A DNA stretch of 64,000 nt from Pythium myriotylum (GCA_023091665.1 JALJCQ010000001.1:2108001-2172000), one strand, 5' to 3'. Positions 1 to 10,634 are shown, numbered from the stretch's first letter. Translations and numbers: made by a program. The notes: generated by a model not told the origin, from the letters alone.

Positions 1-15
1 GTTGAAGCTCGGTTG

Positions 16-84
16 TAGAAGATTCTCCTGCAGAAGATTCTCCGTGGAAGATTCGACATGTGGAAGATTCTCCGTCTGGTTCTG
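16..84. repeat. short imperfect tandem repeat
   Basis: The core gaagattctcc, or a close variant, recurs about four times with a spacing of 15-17 bases. The copies are degenerate (one reads aagattcgacatg). No coding frame or known element is evident here. It may be a decayed minisatellite or the edge of a transposon. Confidence 0.5.
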
Positions 85-914
85 GTTTGAATCCAGTACC
101 ACCCATCGACTTCGTTGAAGGATCCACGAAGTCAGTTTATGTTTACATCTGATTACGGTAGCGTAGGACACACACAGACGGCTTAGAGGTAGGAGCAGCG
201 AACTATGTCCCGATCAATTCACTTTGTATTTTGCATCCCACCAACCAAGCGACCTTCCAACAGGTTATGAGCCCAAGCCCAGCCGACTCTGCCTCCACCG
301 ACTTCGCCTCCCCAGCCTTCGTCTCGGTTAAGCATCCTGCAATTCAAGATAAACGCGCTCGCTGCACACACATGCGAGTGAAAGACCACTAATCCATGAT
401 GCCCGAGAGGAACTTTCATGAACCGCCATCAACAAGCTGCCGGGTTTCTCTTCTAGCCAACATCTTCAACCAAGCAAGACTAAGGGCAGCGGGATATTGG
501 CATGGGACAGGCACAACCAACGCGACGAAGCTGGCCTTATTCTGACGCAGGAGCAGTAGTCGACACGACAGCTCACATCTTCTTGTCTTACCCACGTGTG
601 CAAACCTAACGAGGTCTTCCAATGGATAGTGATACATACCAGACCAACCCCCAGTTGGAACTTGAGGGACGCGCGAGGGTCACACTATCGCTGCTGGCGA
701 CTCCTAGATATCCAAGGCCTCCTAAATATAATCGGAGTCCAAGCCGCCACATTGCTTCAGCTGCCCCCCGCTTGATGTCACTGGAGGTAGCGCCTGATCC
801 TCGTCGACTGCGAGATGATCGGCTGTCGCACAACAGACCTCTCCTTTCACTGTGCGATCATACACAGGGATCATACACATGCTACTGACGGGGCTACGAG
901 CGGCTCAGGCCTAT
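85..914. other. left flank with no recognisable gene
   Basis: Only short open frames are present on either strand, and none gives a protein I recognise. The stretch leads into RNase H relics that start near 915, so it is probably decayed transposon sequence. That is inference from position only. Confidence 0.4.
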
Positions 915-1150
915 CGTGTGTATGTGGTCGGAGACAGCATCATTATACTCAGTCAGCTCCAGCGCTACAGGCCACCACGGAACGCCGAGCCGTTACCATT
1001 GCCTCCGCAAGGCGATACCCTCTGAATCACAGAGTGGCAATATTGCCTACGCGCCGACAGCAAAATGGCCAACATCGCCATGGACACCCCTACCAGCGTT
1101 CAGGGCCCCCACACCGCGAAGTCGCCACACGAGGTTCGCGTTATCATGCG
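915..1150 (+). pseudogene. RNase H-like relic, copy 1 (C-terminal half)
   Basis: Translated on the plus strand, the piece contains VVGDS-IIILSQL followed by RYRPPRN, and further on NIAMDTPTSVQ. These match the second half of retroelement RNase H domains: the catalytic Asp in a GDS context, and the terminal AN-MD segment. Stops interrupt the frame. The same motifs appear in the relics at 1148-1239 plus 7533-7755, and on the minus strand at 7858-8280, so this is one of three related decayed copies. Confidence 0.55.
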
Positions 1151-1239
1151 GTCAACAAAGGAGCCACGGCAGCGAAAATCGTGTGGAGTGCAAGGATGTC
1201 CTATGTGCGTCCTGACATGACCAACAACCAGGCAGAATA
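1148..1239 (+). pseudogene. RNase H-like relic, copy 2, left piece
   Basis: This piece reads KGATAAKIVWSARMSYVR, then PDMTNNQAEY, which is the classic mid-domain RNase H signature (TNNxAEY, with the catalytic Glu). The frame is cut at the retrotransposon insertion. When the element and one copy of the 5 bp target duplication are removed, it continues in frame into the piece starting at 7533. Confidence 0.65.
1235..1239. repeat. target site duplication, left copy (gaata)
   Basis: The five bases gaata immediately precede the left LTR and recur immediately after the right LTR at 7533-7537. A 5 bp duplication is typical of Ty3/gypsy integrases. Confidence 0.9.
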
Positions 1240-1938
1240 TGTCAGCCGCAGCTACTCGCTCGCGATCAGCTCGGCGTTGGACACGATCAGCAGCGTGCTG
1301 ATCATGGTCAACGTCGTGCTGCTCAGCCGCGACTGAGCGCGGCCGCTCAACCAGGAGTCTCTGCCCAGCTCACCGAAGCAGGGCGGCAACAAGAACCACG
1401 AGCCTCCGAGCCTGCCGCAGCTGCCGCATGGCTCGCTGATGATGGCTGCTGCTCATCCCGGGCCACACGTGCTGCAACGTCAACTGCACCATCGCCACAG
1501 GCGACCACGCGCTCTGCCCGGCTCACGGCGATTGCGCAATCGCCGTGAGCCGATACGCTCATCGCCAAGACTCCGCAAGGACCACCGTGAGAAGGCAATC
1601 TCCTCACCCACGAGTGAGCGTGCGTCTCCACGCACGCCGAACGGTGCCTCGGCGCGCCGCCGCTGATCGCGGACCCCGCGACCAGTCTCTACGTTCTGCA
1701 TCTACGACGACATGGTGAGTATCCTAGGGCGGAGCACTAGGAAGAAAAGAAAAGTGAGGGCACCAAAAAACACAACTAAAGAGCAATAGCATTCCAACAT
1801 TTGCCCTCCAAGCAACAAGTCCACATCCACACACCGACCAAGTCAAGCACACCAGTAACTAGTCCGCCAACTCCTTCGTACCGCTTCCTCCACCAGAACA
1901 ACTGGGCCTCTAAGTCGACCCCGAGCGAGAAGTCGACA
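1240..1938 (+). repeat. left long terminal repeat (699 bp)
   Basis: It aligns without gaps to 6834-7532 at a constant offset of 5594, with two mismatches seen by eye. It begins TGTCAG and ends GTCGACA. It contains a 34 bp perfect palindrome at 1519-1552 and a smaller inverted repeat at 1285-1303 (8 bp arms gatcagca and tgctgatc around gcg). No convincing TATA box was identified. The last third is A-rich and could hold the polyadenylation region. Confidence 0.95.
1519..1552. repeat. 34 bp perfect palindrome in left LTR
   Basis: The arms read outward from the centre at gcgc. The left half starts cggctcacgg and the right half ends ccgtgagccg. Every base pairs over 34 positions, and the next outer pair (c/a) fails. 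Repeated identically in the right LTR at 7113-7146. Confidence 0.9.
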
Positions 1939-1940
1939 AT

Positions 1941-1952
1941 TGGTAGCACTTG
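1941..1952 (+). other. putative primer binding site
   Basis: TGGTAGCA and following bases start two bases after the left LTR. TGG at this position is complementary to the CCA end of a tRNA, as expected for a minus-strand primer site. The tRNA identity was not determined. Confidence 0.55.
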
Positions 1953-2138
1953 TTGGTCCCCGGGACTTGGGGGCCAGTGAGCGTTCGAGCCGAGCGGCAG
2001 TGGTGGCCACACTAGCCTGCTCAAGGTGCTCCGCGAGAAGAACACGAACACGAAGACCGATCAAGAACAAGACGACGACCCGGAAGAGAAGAACCTGGAG
2101 AAACATGCAACAAGAAGCTGCAGCACCAGCAGCAGGTC

Positions 2139-5100
2139 TTGGAGCGGTTGACCACGCCGGTCCCGCCAGGCGAGCGACGTGCGGAAGGCATCTCCATGCC
2201 CACATATCGCGGTGATATCGGTCAATCCCTGCAGGTCTTCATGCAGCTTGTGCGGTTGTACCTGCGAGCTAAAAATATCGATGTGAACGACCCTGCGAAC
2301 CAAGCGCGTCTCATCGCAATGGTCGCGTCGAACCTACGCGGACAAGCTGCCGCGTGGTACACATTCCACGAGGGCGTGTTCGCGACTCTCGATGACCTCG
2401 CCGGAGGTCTCGAGCAGGAATTCGTGCCGCCGGACTTACAGGAGCGCCTCCGGACACAGCTCTTCGAGCTGAAGCAGAGCCAGTGCAGGAACCTTGAAGT
2501 GTACGTTGCGAAGTTCCACCACATCATCTGTCAAGTGCGCGACATGAGCGAAATAGACCAGATCACCTGATTTGTCCACGGACTTGTGACACGCACCCAT
2601 GAAGAAGTTGCTTACCGCCGCTGTGCGACTCTCTCGAAGGCCATTTCGGTGGCGCTCGAGTTCGAGCGCGCGCACCCAAACCGGTCGGAGCGTGCAGCAC
2701 CCAGAGACCGTGAGCACGACCGTGCTGCCGACACTGCGGAGCCGATGGAAATCGGCAACGTGAACATCCGCAGCTCTCCGACCCTGTCCCGCGAGGAGTG
2801 TCGCAGACGCAACCTATGCTTCCGGTGTAAGAGACCGGGCCACCGGATGAACGAATGCCGCTCTCGCATTCCGCCACAGCGGAACAACCACTCATCGCGC
2901 TCGAGAAACAGAACCATCAATGCCGTCGAGGTGCGCACGCCGACGCTGTCCGATACAGCACCGGCTGAGACGGTGACGTTCCGCAGCTACGAGGTCAACA
3001 TGGCGAAAGTGGTGCGACCGAGCACGGACCATCTACTGATCCGCAAGAACGTGAAGGCCAACGGCCAGACACTGACGGCACTAATCGATTGTGGTGCGAA
3101 CCACAATATGATTCGTCCAGGCATTGTGACTTGGTTGGAAGGGGTGCATCTCTCGTCGGTGGAAGGCTTCGACAGCCGAGTACAGCGTGATCTCGAGCTC
3201 AAGGAGGTTCGTGCCACGATAAGCATGGACGGTGTTCTGTACAACGACGTACTGTTCACCGAGTACGACTTGCCATCTTCGCACGACGTCATCCTCGGCA
3301 AGCCGTGGCTCACTAAGTTCAACCTGATGATCAACTGGCGTACGCATGAGATTTCGGTGGATCGTTTGACGACGCCGGACACGCTCGAAGATCTCAGTGA
3401 CGGCTATCTGTACCAAGCCTACCGTCCTCATCTCGAGGGTTCTGCGCGTCAGTGGTATCCGCCCGTCGGCGACTACAACTTTTACCACGTGAAAGTCACA
3501 GCGAATGAACCCATGCCGGATGCATCGACTGCCATCACAGCGCTGCTAGAAGAGTACCGGGACGTCTTTCCGGCACGTCTGTCGACGGGACTGCCGCCGG
3601 AGCGCCAAGTAGAGTTCGAGTTGAATCTCAAGCCTGACGATCGACCGAGTATTCGTGCTGCGTTTAGCCTGTCGAAGACAGAGCAAGATGCCTTGCAGCT
3701 CTTCGTCGACGACCTATTGGAGAAGCAGTGGATCGAATTGAGCGACTCACCGTGGGTTTCAAACGTGTTTGGAGTACCGAAGAAGGACCAGAAGACGGGC
3801 AAGCAGCAAAGTCGCGCCGAGTGGATTCGGAGTGGCGACCCGACGTCGCCGATCCGCTGGGTCGTAGACTATCGGTACCTAAACAGTCAGACGCTCGTAC
3901 CGAAGATACCGTTGCCAAACATTGAAGAGCTGTTCGACCGAATGGCCCGAGCGCGTGTGTACTCGCTGCTCGACCTCGCGAGCGGCTATCACCAGATGCG
4001 AGTGAAGCAGGCAACGCGTCCGCACACCGCGTTTCGCACTGGCACCGAAACGTACCAGTAGTGCGTCGCCCCGATGGGCGTCGCCGGGATGCCAGGCATC
4101 TGGTCGCGCTTGATGAGACTACTCTTCGGCAAGTTCGACTTTGTCGTCGTATACCTTGACGACATTTGTGTGTTCTCTACGACTGATGAAGAACACGAGC
4201 GATCTCCGTGCTGTGTTCGACGTGCTTCGTACTGAGAAGCTGTATGCTCGCCGCGAGAAATGTTCTTTCGCCCAGGACTCCGTGAAGTTCCTTGGTCACA
4301 CGATCTCATACGAGGGCCTGGAGGTGGACAAGACCAAGACCGCTGCGATCGAGCAGTGGAAGACGCCTACGACCGTAAAGGAGCTTCAGAGTTTCCTCGG
4401 TCTCGCCGGCTACTACCGACGGTTCATCCACAGGTTCGCAGACATTGTGCTGCCATTGAGTGATTTGGTCAAAAAGGACAAGAGCTGGGAGTGGACGGCC
4501 TATCAGGAGAACGCTTTCCTGGTGATCAAAGTGGCACTGCAGCAGGCGCCCATCCTGCGCCTCCCTGATTTTGATGAACAGTTCGTGGTCACGACCGATG
4601 CCTCTCGTCTCCGCTGCGGTGGTGTACTCTCACAGCGACACGACGGTTTTGACCACCCCATCGCGTTCTACTCGAAGAAATTCGGCCAGCACGAGCTGAA
4701 CTGGTCAGCTCACGAGAAGGAGCTGTACGCCATCAAGCTCGCGCTAGCCAAGTGGAGACACTACTTGCACGGACGACCATTTTTGATCTACACGGACAAC
4801 ATCGCGTGCCGCTGGTTCCTGAACCACCCGGCCGTCTCGCCCAAGCTGGCACGTTGGCTCGACTTTCTCTCACAATTTGACTTTGAGCTTCATCATGCCA
4901 AAGGCGTTCAGAACATTGTTGCGGACGCGCTCTCGCGGCATGTGCCAGGTGCAGCCGTGCCGACCCCCGTCAACGATGACACTGCACCCACACCCACGCC
5001 AGACGTGAACGATCGAGTCATGGCCGCTGACTTGAAGCCAACGGACGCCCACGCGTCACACACCACCAACTCGGTGGTTGTGCACACGTGTACCGATGCG

Positions 5101-6839
5101 TGTTATGCTGCTCAGCGACTCATCGACGAGCGACAACTGGTGATGAACGAGTTCGCGTCGCGGAATTCCTATGATCCCCATCTCCTCCTCGACGACTGTT
5201 CACGGGGGGAGGGTACGGGTCGTGATGCTGCTGTCAACCAGCGCCGCATCGACCTGATTGTGAACTCTGTGTCTCGTCGGGCCACCACTGTTGAGCTTTC
5301 GCCGCGCAGCCGCGAGGAGTTCACTCAAGCCTACGCCCACGACAGTGCGTACGCGAGTCTGCATGACGGCGCTCAACGCGAGACGACTCAAGGTGTGCTG
5401 TATCGACGTGAAGGGCTCGTGTACCTCCAGTCTGACGGCGATGTGGACCCACTGGTCGTACCTAACGACTATGTGCTAAGGACAAAAGTAGTGACCGAGT
5501 TCCACGACGGGTCAGCGCACCCAGGTGTGCCGCGGACTCTCGCCAAGCTACAACAATGGTACTTTTGGGACGAACTCGAGCAAGACGTCAACGACTACGT
5601 GCGAAGCTGTCTGAGTTGTGCTAAGTTCAAAGTGCCGAGCTTGAGGAAGAAAGGGAAGCTGCTGCCGCTCGACGTCCCGTCGGAGTGCTGGCAGCACGTG
5701 GGCCTAGACTACATCCGAGGCTGCCGGTGTCGAACGGGTTCGACTGTATCCAGGTCGCTGTCGACTTGCTCTCCAAACGAGCCAAGTATGCGCCGATGCA
5801 CACAACGGCAACTGCAGCAGACTGTGCTCGCGTTTTCTTCGATTCTGTCGTGCGGCACCATAGACTGCCGCAAGTGATCGTTAGCGATCGTGATCCCAAG
5901 TTCACAGGCATGTTCTGGGGTGAGCTTATGAAGCTCATGAACGTCAAGTTGCACATGACGACGGCGCATCGCGCTCAAGCGGACGGTCAGGTCGAACGTC
6001 AGAACCGTGTGCTCGAGGACTCTCTCCGGTGTTTGACAAGTGTGCATGGCGATGACTGGGCCAAGCTCCTCGGCACGATTGAGTACGCCCACGCTACTCT
6101 TGTGAGCGCATCAACGGGACTCACGCCGTTTGAGATCGACTGTGGACGCAAGGCGAGCAACCCAGTCGTTCAACCACGTGGCCCTGCAGCAAGGCGCCAA
6201 CGACAGACCAAAGCTGAGTTCGCCGAACAGTTTGCTGAACGCCGCCGGGTCGTGGTCGAGCAGGCACAGCAAGCGCTGCTGGACGCCAAGCAGCGCCAGA
6301 AGAAATACTATGATAAGCGCCGTGCCGAGTCTGAGTTCAAGGCTGGTGATCTCGTTCTACTGAAAACCGAACATTTGTCGCTAAAAAAGGTGACGCATGA
6401 CACCGCCTTGAAGAAAGTCAAGTTGAGTGCTCAATACGTCGGACCATTCGAGATCGAGTTCATGGTACACGAGAACGTCGCTAGACTAAAGCTGCCAAAG
6501 AAACTGCGTGACGTGCATCCGTCCTTCAACGTCGAACTACTCATCCCTTACCCAGAGCAGCACGACCGCTTCAGGACGCGGCCACGGTCCAAGGAGACAC
6601 CCGTCGAACTTCCCGACATCGAGGACGACGACGGCATGCGGGTGATCGAGCGCCTCGTCCGGAAGCGCCAGTTCAATCGCAAACCCGAGTACCTCGTCAA
6701 GTGGCTTGGTGAGCCGATGACTGAGTGTACATGGGAACGCGAGAAGGACATCAAGCACGTGGTGCACTGGCCTCGACTACTGAAGGAGCTGCGGGAGCAG
6801 CAACGCGCCAAGCGCATCTCAACGACGGGGGAATGTTAG
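2139..6839 (+). pseudogene. gag-pol polyprotein, interrupted
   Basis: The frame is broken into pieces that together encode a Ty3/gypsy polyprotein. The gag N-terminal portion runs 2139-2567 and ends at a TGA (2568-2570); the same frame continues to 4058. It contains a CCHC knuckle (2817-2858, CFRC-x4-H-x4-C), a protease LIDCGAN (Asp near 3084) and the reverse transcriptase start. A TAG (4059-4061) interrupts it again. The YxDD box (YLDD, 4152-4163) follows in the same frame. A frameshift near 4200 moves to the frame holding RNase H (TTDAS, Asp near 4597) and the zinc region of integrase. A second frameshift near 5720 leads to the integrase core (SDRDPKF, Asp near 5886; Glu near 5994) and a chromodomain (about 6640-6790, with EYLVKWLGEP and CTWE), ending at 6839. 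Both stops are one transition away from sense codons (TGA from CGA, TAG from TGG). The true gag start is unclear; the 200 bases before 2139 do not give one clean frame. Confidence 0.9.
6822..6833 (+). other. putative polypurine tract
   Basis: A purine-rich run, acgacgggggaa, directly abuts the right LTR, where plus-strand priming is expected. It overlaps the 3' end of the pol frame. Confidence 0.6.
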
Positions 6840-7532
6840 CCGCAGCTACTCGCTCGCGATCAGCTCGGCGTTGGACACGATCAGCAGCGTGCTGATCATG
6901 GTCAACGTCGTGCTGCTCAGCCGCGACTGAGCGCGGCCGCTCAACCAGGAGTCTCTGCCCAGCTCACCGAAGCAGGGCGGCAACAAGAACCACGAGCCTC
7001 CGAGCCTGCCGCAGCTGCCGCATGGCTCGCTGATGATGGCTGCTGCTCATCCCGGGCCACACGTGCTGCAACGTCAACTGCACCATCGCCACAGGCGACC
7101 ACGCGCTCTGCCCGGCTCACGGCGATTGCGCAATCGCCGTGAGCCGATACGCTCATCGCCAAGACTCCGCAAGGACCACCGTGAGAAGGCAATCTCCTCA
7201 CCCACGAGTGAGCGTGCGTCTCCACGCACGCCGAACGGTGCCTCGGCGCGCCGCCGCTGATCGCGGACCCCGCGACCAGTCTCTACGTTCTGCATCTACG
7301 ACGACATGGTGAGTATCCTAGGGCGGAGCACTAGGAAGAAAAGAAAAGTGAGGGCACCAAAAAACACAACTAAAGAGCAATAGCATTCCAACATTTGCCC
7401 TCCAAGCAACAAGTCCACATCCACACACCGACCAAGTCAAGCACACCAGTAACTAGTCCGCCAACTCCTTCGTACCGCTTCCTCCACCAGAACAACTGGG
7501 CCTCTAAGTCGACCCCGAGCGAGACGTCGACA
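6834..7532 (+). repeat. right long terminal repeat (699 bp)
   Basis: It begins TGTTAG and ends GTCGACA. It is identical to the left LTR except at 6837 (t for c) and 7525 (c for a). Confidence 0.95.
7113..7146. repeat. 34 bp perfect palindrome in right LTR
   Basis: This is the same palindrome as at 1519-1552, with no base change between the two copies. Confidence 0.9.
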
Positions 7533-7537
7533 GAATA
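7533..7537. repeat. target site duplication, right copy (gaata)
   Basis: It matches 1235-1239 exactly and directly follows the terminal CA of the right LTR. Confidence 0.9.
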
Positions 7538-7755
7538 CCTCGACCTACTTGCTGGTCTCCGAGCAGCTGTAGCCCACAACTGGCGAGTGGAAGTTGTTGG
7601 CGACAGCGCATTGATCCTCAGCCAACTAACGGAGTGGCAACATCATCTGCACGCATTTAACGAAATGCCCCATTCAGCAGCCAACGCAGGTATGGACTCC
7701 CACACTAGTGTGCAAGCCCCGCACCCCCATCCCAGAAGTCACCACGACAGGTGAT
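7533..7755 (+). pseudogene. RNase H-like relic, copy 2, right piece
   Basis: It continues the frame cut at 1239: EYLDLLAGLRAAVAHNW, then VVGDSALILSQL (a catalytic Asp context), and ends in NAGMDSHTSVQAPH. The GDS segment and the MD-TSVQ segment both match relic copy 1. The middle is short or deleted, and the frame closes near 7753, so this is a decayed copy rather than a gene. Confidence 0.65.
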
Positions 7756-7857
7756 GATGATGCTGATAAAGTCTATTGAGTTCAACGAGTGAATACTAGT
7801 AGCTCCGCTGGGTTTGACTTATAAAAGCTCAACGCTACTCGCAGTGGAAGCCGCGAG

Positions 7858-8280
7858 TCACGGAAGTAAGTCGTTGTGCAGCATCGCCGAGAGGTCAGAA
7901 TGACCTTCCCGGGTGGTCGGATGAAGGACTTGGGAGCTAGATCGCGAGTCTATCACAAGGTTGGCAAGTAGATCAGCTACCTTGTTGTTCATGCGGACGT
8001 GATGAGTCCAGTGACGGATGCAAAGTTGGTTCGCTAGTCTCCGGGCGCGTGTGTAGAGGTTACGCAGGATTTTGTTTCGAGGAGGTCGATAATCCAGGAG
8101 TTCGCGAATGATAAGTGGACTGTCACGATCGACTTCGAGCCTCGTGAGCTTCAGAGTTACCACGACTGGCTCAATGAGTTCCTCGCCTCCGACTTCACCA
8201 AATGGCAAACTCGCCACAGGCTCCGCCACTAGTTGCGGTAGAAAACAGGGTAGCCCAACCCGGCTATAGATAGGGTCCAT
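7858..8280 (-). pseudogene. RNase H-like relic, copy 3 (minus strand)
   Basis: A 140-codon minus-strand frame contains EVDRDSPLIIRELL, DYRPPRN, YTRARRLANQL and WTHHVRMNNKVADLLAN. These are the C-terminal features of retroelement RNase H (the DSxLIxxxL helix and the HVR-N-xAD-LAN segment with its catalytic Asp). No reverse transcriptase or start context is attached. It shares RYRPPRN/DYRPPRN with copy 1 and lies in opposite orientation. Confidence 0.65.
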
Positions 8281-8425
8281 TAACTTGGGATCCTACAGAG
8301 CTCACCTTTTAAAAAAATCGATGAGCACCTAGCTTCCCACTCCACAATCTTTTGCAGTAGCAAACAGGGTAGTCTATTTTGGCTTTAGGGTTTATCAACT
8401 TCCCATCCGATAGACCTCACCTTCA
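8232..8425. repeat. degenerate direct duplication
   Basis: The segments 8232-8310 and 8352-8425 share the order: ttgc-gtag, aaacagggtag, a ggctataga/ggctttaggg block, atcaact/attaact, and a closing ctcacctt. Identity is partial. It is probably an old tandem duplication in transposon-derived DNA. Confidence 0.45.
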
Positions 8426-9099
8426 AGTCAAGCCAAAGCCTTGCGGCCTGCGGCCGCAAATATATTGCAATCGTCGCGGGGGAGTTTGGCTGAGGACAGT
8501 CTTATTGTTTTCTTGAACATTTTTGCGCTACGTTCATTTAGTTTCTGGCCTCGAATACGTACACGTAGTACAGTTGCCAAACAACGAGATGCGACCAATA
8601 GACCTCAATTGCATCCTGTTCAGTGGCAAACAAAAAAAATGACGCACGTTTGGCCCTGGTTCCAGCCAAAAATATTAGAGTGTCGAAAGCAGACTGGCAT
8701 GAATTACCTACGGCATCTCTAAGCTCAGTGTGCTTCTTTGAAACTACGACCACCCCGCTGCAAGGCGGGCGAGCAATACCAATTGTTCGGGTTACGTTTT
8801 TCAGCCAATCACATTCTGTCGCACGAACGATGCACCAGCGGGAGAAGTTGTATTGATGGTCACGATGCACCCTGGAGAGAAGCGCGTTGCAGAGACGTCT
8901 GTGGAGAGGAATGGAGGTGTGTATCTCATCGAGAGTGAGAGTGGACGACCTTCATTAACAGAGCTCCGCGCCTTAGGAATCGGCGGGAATGATGTGAATA
9001 AAAAACGAGCTCGTCGACACCGCCATCAGGTTCGTGGAGCGTTTGGTTTCATTTGGACGATGTCAATGACGGCTAGTGTAGTCTCCAGAGGAGAAATTG
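8426..9099. other. intergenic stretch upstream of PRORP
   Basis: No convincing gene is present. It contains a perfect inverted repeat with 8 bp arms (ttgcggcc, 8441-8448, and ggccgcaa, 8452-8459). An 87-codon plus-strand frame (from the ATG at 8856 to 9125) overlaps the PRORP start in another frame. It could be an upstream exon carrying a targeting peptide, but I found no splice that joins it in frame. Confidence 0.4.
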
Positions 9100-10634
9100 A
9101 TGGCAGATTTCAAAGCAAAGATTGAAACTGCGGCTAAAAGTGGTGATTCGGCAGCAGCAATTGACGCGTATAACAAGATGAAGGATCTTAAGCTCCCGAT
9201 CAACCTGTATCTGCATCGTGTGGTCATTAATGTGTGTGCGAAAGATGAGAAAGCGGTCGATGTGCAAGACCATGCCTTTAAGGTGTACGAAGATATGCAA
9301 GTGCACCCTGATATGGCATCTTCGAAAGTGCGCACTGATGAGACTGTCTTCAGCGCCCTCATTAAAATCTGTGCCAAGTCGAGGGATTTCGAGAAGTGCC
9401 GAGGTCTTTTGGGCCACATGATTGTGCAGCAAGTCGAACCGCGACTGCGAACATTTTCTCCGCTACTTGGGGCGTATGCAGACGAAGGAGACCTTGGGGG
9501 GGCGCTTTGGGTCCATGGACAACTGAAAAACTACAGTATCGATTTGACCGAGGTCGAGTACTTGGCGTTACTTCGTGTATGCACTAAGAGACAGAGCAGC
9601 GACTTTTTTTCTCGGATTCTTGCTGAGTATTGCGATACAATACTTCTTCCCGGACCTGGTGCTTGGAACGTACTTCAAGAATGGTTTGCGAGGTACGTGT
9701 TCACGTTGTCAGACTACCTCATGTAAAGTCGTCAATCTCATTTTCTGCCCATGTAGCGATGCAGCGATGGAAAGCGGACGAAAATGGACATGCTTCACTG
9801 AAACTATTGACGCCAACGGCATTTCATCAGTAAACGGAGATAGGCTGGAGTCGATCGAGCTTCCGGAAGACCAGGAGTCAGCTCTGATTGAAAAGGTACA
9901 TTTTCACACAGCGTGGACCTGACAAGTCAGCAAAGTGAATTTAAACTATGTGGCGCAGATCGAGAGCCTGGTAATGACGGATGAGAAGAGGATCGAACAG
10001 TGGAATGAGTTCAAGGAATGGCTAGCGGTGAATGGACCTTTCGATGTTGTCCTGGACGCTGCAAACATCGGATATTTCAACCAGAACTACGAGGGGTGAG
10101 CATAGATGATGTGATTGACATTGTAGGGCTGACCAACATGCTTAAACTGTCTATTCGTGTAGAGGTGGATTCAGCTATACTCAGATCAATCTCATGGTCG
10201 AGCACTACGAGTCTCAAGGGAAGAGAGTGCTCGTCGTTCTCCACAAGCGGCGCACGTACGATGACGTTGTACCGATTGAGTTCCACGCCACCCTCCAGGG
10301 GTACAGAGAACGAAATGTGATGTACAACTGCCGCTCGGGCAACAATGACGATTGGTACTGGCTGTACGCTGGGGTGAAGCTTGGGGGCCGCACCTTAGTG
10401 GTAACGAATGACGAGATGCGCGACCACCATTTCCAGATGATCCACACGCGCGCCCTGGTGCGGTGGAAAGAGCGACATCAGGTCCGGTACTCGATTCAGT
10501 CCGAGAAGTTTGTGCGAGTGCAGGAGCCCTCGGCGTACTCGGCTCGCGCACAACGCATCGGGGAGTCGTGGCATTTCCCGTCCTCGGCCGATCCGACGCA
10601 ATGGCTGTGCTTCCAGTTAGAAACGGCTACATAG
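9100..10634 (+). CDS. PRORP: protein-only RNase P (PRORP)
   Basis: This is an RNA-free endonuclease that removes tRNA 5' leaders in organelles or the nucleus. Proposed exons are 9100-9692, 9757-9895, 9959-10095 and 10163-10634 (introns 63-67 bp, GT-AG), giving 446 residues. The N-terminal third is pentatricopeptide-repeat-like (KAKIETAAKSGDSAAAIDAY and following). The C-terminal half is the NYN metallonuclease: VVLDAANIGYFNQN (Asp 277), SGNNDDWYWLYA (Asp 352, 353) and VTNDEMRDHHF (Asp 373), the four metal-binding acidic residues of the family. A C-terminal WHFP...WLC pair matches two zinc ligands. The expected CxxC partner appears as NGISSVNGDRL, without cysteines. The protein is shorter than plant PRORPs (about 530-570) and no transit peptide is visible, so a 5' exon may be missing. 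Confidence 0.88.

Larger units (their letters stand above)
1240..7532 (+). mobile_element. Ty3/gypsy LTR retrotransposon (chromovirus-like), defective
   Basis: The element has 699 bp direct LTRs starting TG and ending CA, flanked by a perfect 5 bp duplication. Between them lies gag-pol in the order gag, CCHC zinc knuckle, aspartic protease, reverse transcriptase, RNase H, integrase, chromodomain. That domain order (RT before integrase) defines Ty3/gypsy, and the C-terminal chromodomain suggests a chromovirus-like lineage. The LTRs differ at only two positions (1243 vs 6837 and 1931 vs 7525), so the insertion is recent. The coding region nevertheless has two in-frame stops and two frameshifts. 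It is nested in an RNase H relic of an older element. Confidence 0.95.

Noticed and set aside
1519..1552. Intrinsic (bacterial-style) terminator
   Set aside because: The hairpin has no T-tract and lies in a eukaryotic LTR. Nothing in the window is bacterial in organisation.
1347..1701. Open frames inside the LTRs (73-94 codons)
   Set aside because: They are duplicated exactly in the right LTR simply because the LTRs are near-identical. The long palindrome keeps frames open on both strands. There is no protein similarity.
7858..8280. Functional stand-alone RNase H gene on the minus strand
   Set aside because: The N-terminal strand with the first catalytic Asp is missing and there is no start context. 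It shares decayed features with the neighbouring relics.
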